Assembly (NCBI GenBank): GCA_023416415.1
Contig: JAEZHR010000028.1
Span: forward strand, 1-6,189
From: Pseudomonadota bacterium
GTDB taxonomy: Bacteria; Pseudomonadota; Gammaproteobacteria; Burkholderiales; Burkholderiaceae_D
DNA: 6,189 nt
Reading direction: 5' to 3'
The translations under genes were made by a program, and so were the position numbers. How positions within the stretch are numbered: position 1 is the stretch's first letter; every line of letters begins with the position of its first letter. Below are positions 5,378 through 6,189 of this stretch, one piece after another. The notes below the pieces were generated by a model. It had not been told where the DNA came from. It searched no databases and saw only the letters and a program-made list of their open reading frames with translations.

Positions 5378-5605
5378 ATGTCGCAGTGGAACAGGTACAA
5401 GGCTGGTCAGATTGAATGCAATCTCAAGACGAGAAAGACGCGGTGTGCTGATACCTCCAACAGGACCGCGCCGGTACGTTGGTGGTATCGCGCAAGGCAC
5501 ATCATGCAGGACATGTTTTCCGATATGTCTGAAATACGCCTGATTTCAGCACGCGAGGCATCCGTCGTCCGCCTGACCGCACGCAAGGAAGAACGGTATG
5601 CATAG
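5378..5605 (+). CDS. Doubtful small ORF overlapping the membrane protein gene
   Basis: This frame would encode a basic 75-residue peptide starting MSQWNRYKAG, rich in Arg and Lys, with a WWYR stretch. In its favour, GGGAGG (5363-5368) lies 9 bases before the ATG, the best ribosome-binding site in the window. Its TAG stop at 5603-5605 also overlaps the next gene's start by 8 bases, as in translationally coupled pairs. Against it, third-position GC is only moderate, the composition looks unlike a folded protein, and I recognise no family, signal peptide or membrane segment. It may be a leader peptide that couples translation to the next gene, or simply an open stretch of leader. Confidence 0.3.
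   Translation: MSQWNRYKAGQIECNLKTRKTRCADTSNRTAPVRWWYRARHIMQDMFSDMSEIRLISAREASVVRLTARKEERYA
5529..5549. promoter_or_regulatory. Inverted repeat upstream of the membrane protein gene
   Basis: CTGAAAT (5529-5535) and ATTTCAG (5543-5549) are perfect 7-bp arms around a 7-base spacer, ending 48 bases before the gene start. A shorter dyad, GACAT (5510-5514) with ATGTC (5525-5529), abuts it. Both could be operator half-sites or mRNA hairpins. They also lie inside the doubtful small frame. Confidence 0.3.
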
Positions 5606-6189
5606 CGGCGCGTCATCCACGCAGCAGGTTCGCTCCCGGCGTGTGTATTACATCAGCGGCTTTGATCCGCGTGGTGCGAACTACTATCACCTGCTTTACC
5701 GCCAGGAGGTGCAGCGGCAAGCGCAGCACCACAAGGAGGCGCGTATCGACGTGGGCCGCCGCGCGCAGCTTGCGCGCCATGTGAATGGGTGGAAGATCGA
5801 TGCCACCTGGGATGGCGCCCATGTCCGCACCGATTACCGGTTTCTCGTTTGGGATGACATCGTGCGAGAGCACTGGAAGCCGTCCTTGTTCAAGGTTCTG
5901 CTGGGGTGCATCGGGAGTGCCGTCAAGGATGCCCGTAGCGGCATGTTGCGCCGCGTGCAGCGTTCGTTCACCGGCCCCTCTTACAGCGCCCTTGTCATCG
6001 TCGCCAGCCTGCTGGGACTATTGCTGGCGGCGATCATCCCAGCGAGTTTGCTTGGCCAGCATCTGCGCGACAGCTGGGGGCTGGGCTGGGTGGCGTGGGG
6101 GCCGGCGATCGGCCTCGCCGCGCTGACACTGCACATCGGCATGCGCGTGTACAAGCGCTTCGGCATTCCCTGGCTGATGCGGCTTTACC
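5598..6189 (+). CDS. Uncharacterised membrane protein, N-terminal part (3'-truncated)
   Basis: The frame is open to the window edge and gives 197 residues of a longer protein. The ATG at 5598 follows AGGA (5586-5589) with an 8-base gap, and codon use is GC-rich at third positions. The N-terminal 125 residues are soluble-looking and contain 'RRVYYISGFDPRGANYYH' (14-31). Its beta-strand followed by a Gly-rich turn recalls the start of alpha/beta hydrolases, but no nucleophile motif is visible in this part. Two hydrophobic segments follow, about 129-153 and 161-184, with basic residues after the second (RVYKR). This suggests an inner-membrane protein with a cytosolic N-terminus. I do not recognise a named family; a lipase-like or lipid-related role is speculation. 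It may be coupled to the small frame that overlaps its start. Confidence 0.75.
   Translation, partial: MHSGASSTQQVRSRRVYYISGFDPRGANYYHLLYRQEVQRQAQHHKEARIDVGRRAQLARHVNGWKIDATWDGAHVRTDYRFLVWDDIVREHWKPSLFKVLLGCIGSAVKDARSGMLRRVQRSFTGPSYSALVIVASLLGLLLAAIIPASLLGQHLRDSWGLGWVAWGPAIGLAALTLHIGMRVYKRFGIPWLMRLY

Noticed and set aside
1..6189. tRNA, rRNA, CRISPR array or insertion sequence
   Set aside because: I found no cloverleaf with a T-arm GTTCRA-type core, no regularly spaced repeats, and no transposase gene or terminal repeats with target duplications.

Overview
The window looks like a stretch of chromosome from a GC-rich Gram-negative bacterium, most likely a betaproteobacterium of the Burkholderiales. 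I infer this from the high third-position GC of the clear genes, the RhlE-type DEAD-box helicase with its 'DPWFLKPYEP' and 'VAALLGG' tail, and the proteobacterial glutamyl-Q tRNA(Asp) synthetase. The taxonomic call is an inference. There is no sign of a phage, transposon, CRISPR array, tRNA or rRNA.

Layout, left to right. (1) The last 42 codons of an unidentified + strand gene end at 130. (2) A 254-base spacer with an operator-like inverted repeat leads into a complete + strand cytochrome P450 (385-1758), with no redox partner in view. (3) A 423-base gap holds a perfect TATAAT -10 box and then a leader of about 170 bases that can fold into several hairpins, ahead of the + strand helicase gene rhlE (2182-3618). 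(4) rhlE converges on gluQ (- strand, 3857-4747); the 238 bases between them carry a series of hairpins but no strong classical terminator. (5) Upstream of gluQ, about 630 bases (4748-5377) have no convincing gene. They contain a striking set of inverted repeats, the best being a perfect 14-bp stem with an 8-base loop. (6) A doubtful small + strand reading frame with a strong ribosome-binding site (5378-5605) overlaps the start of an unidentified membrane protein gene (5598 onward), which runs off the right edge.

The genes do not form one pathway. The P450 oxidises an unknown, probably lipophilic, substrate. RhlE remodels RNA and may be controlled through its own structured leader. GluQ modifies the queuosine base of tRNA(Asp). 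RhlE and GluQ both act on RNA, but they are convergent and therefore not co-transcribed. No complete new system is evident. The observations most worth following are the rhlE leader, the hairpin-rich block at 4975-5153, and the uncharacterised membrane protein with its possible coupled small upstream frame.
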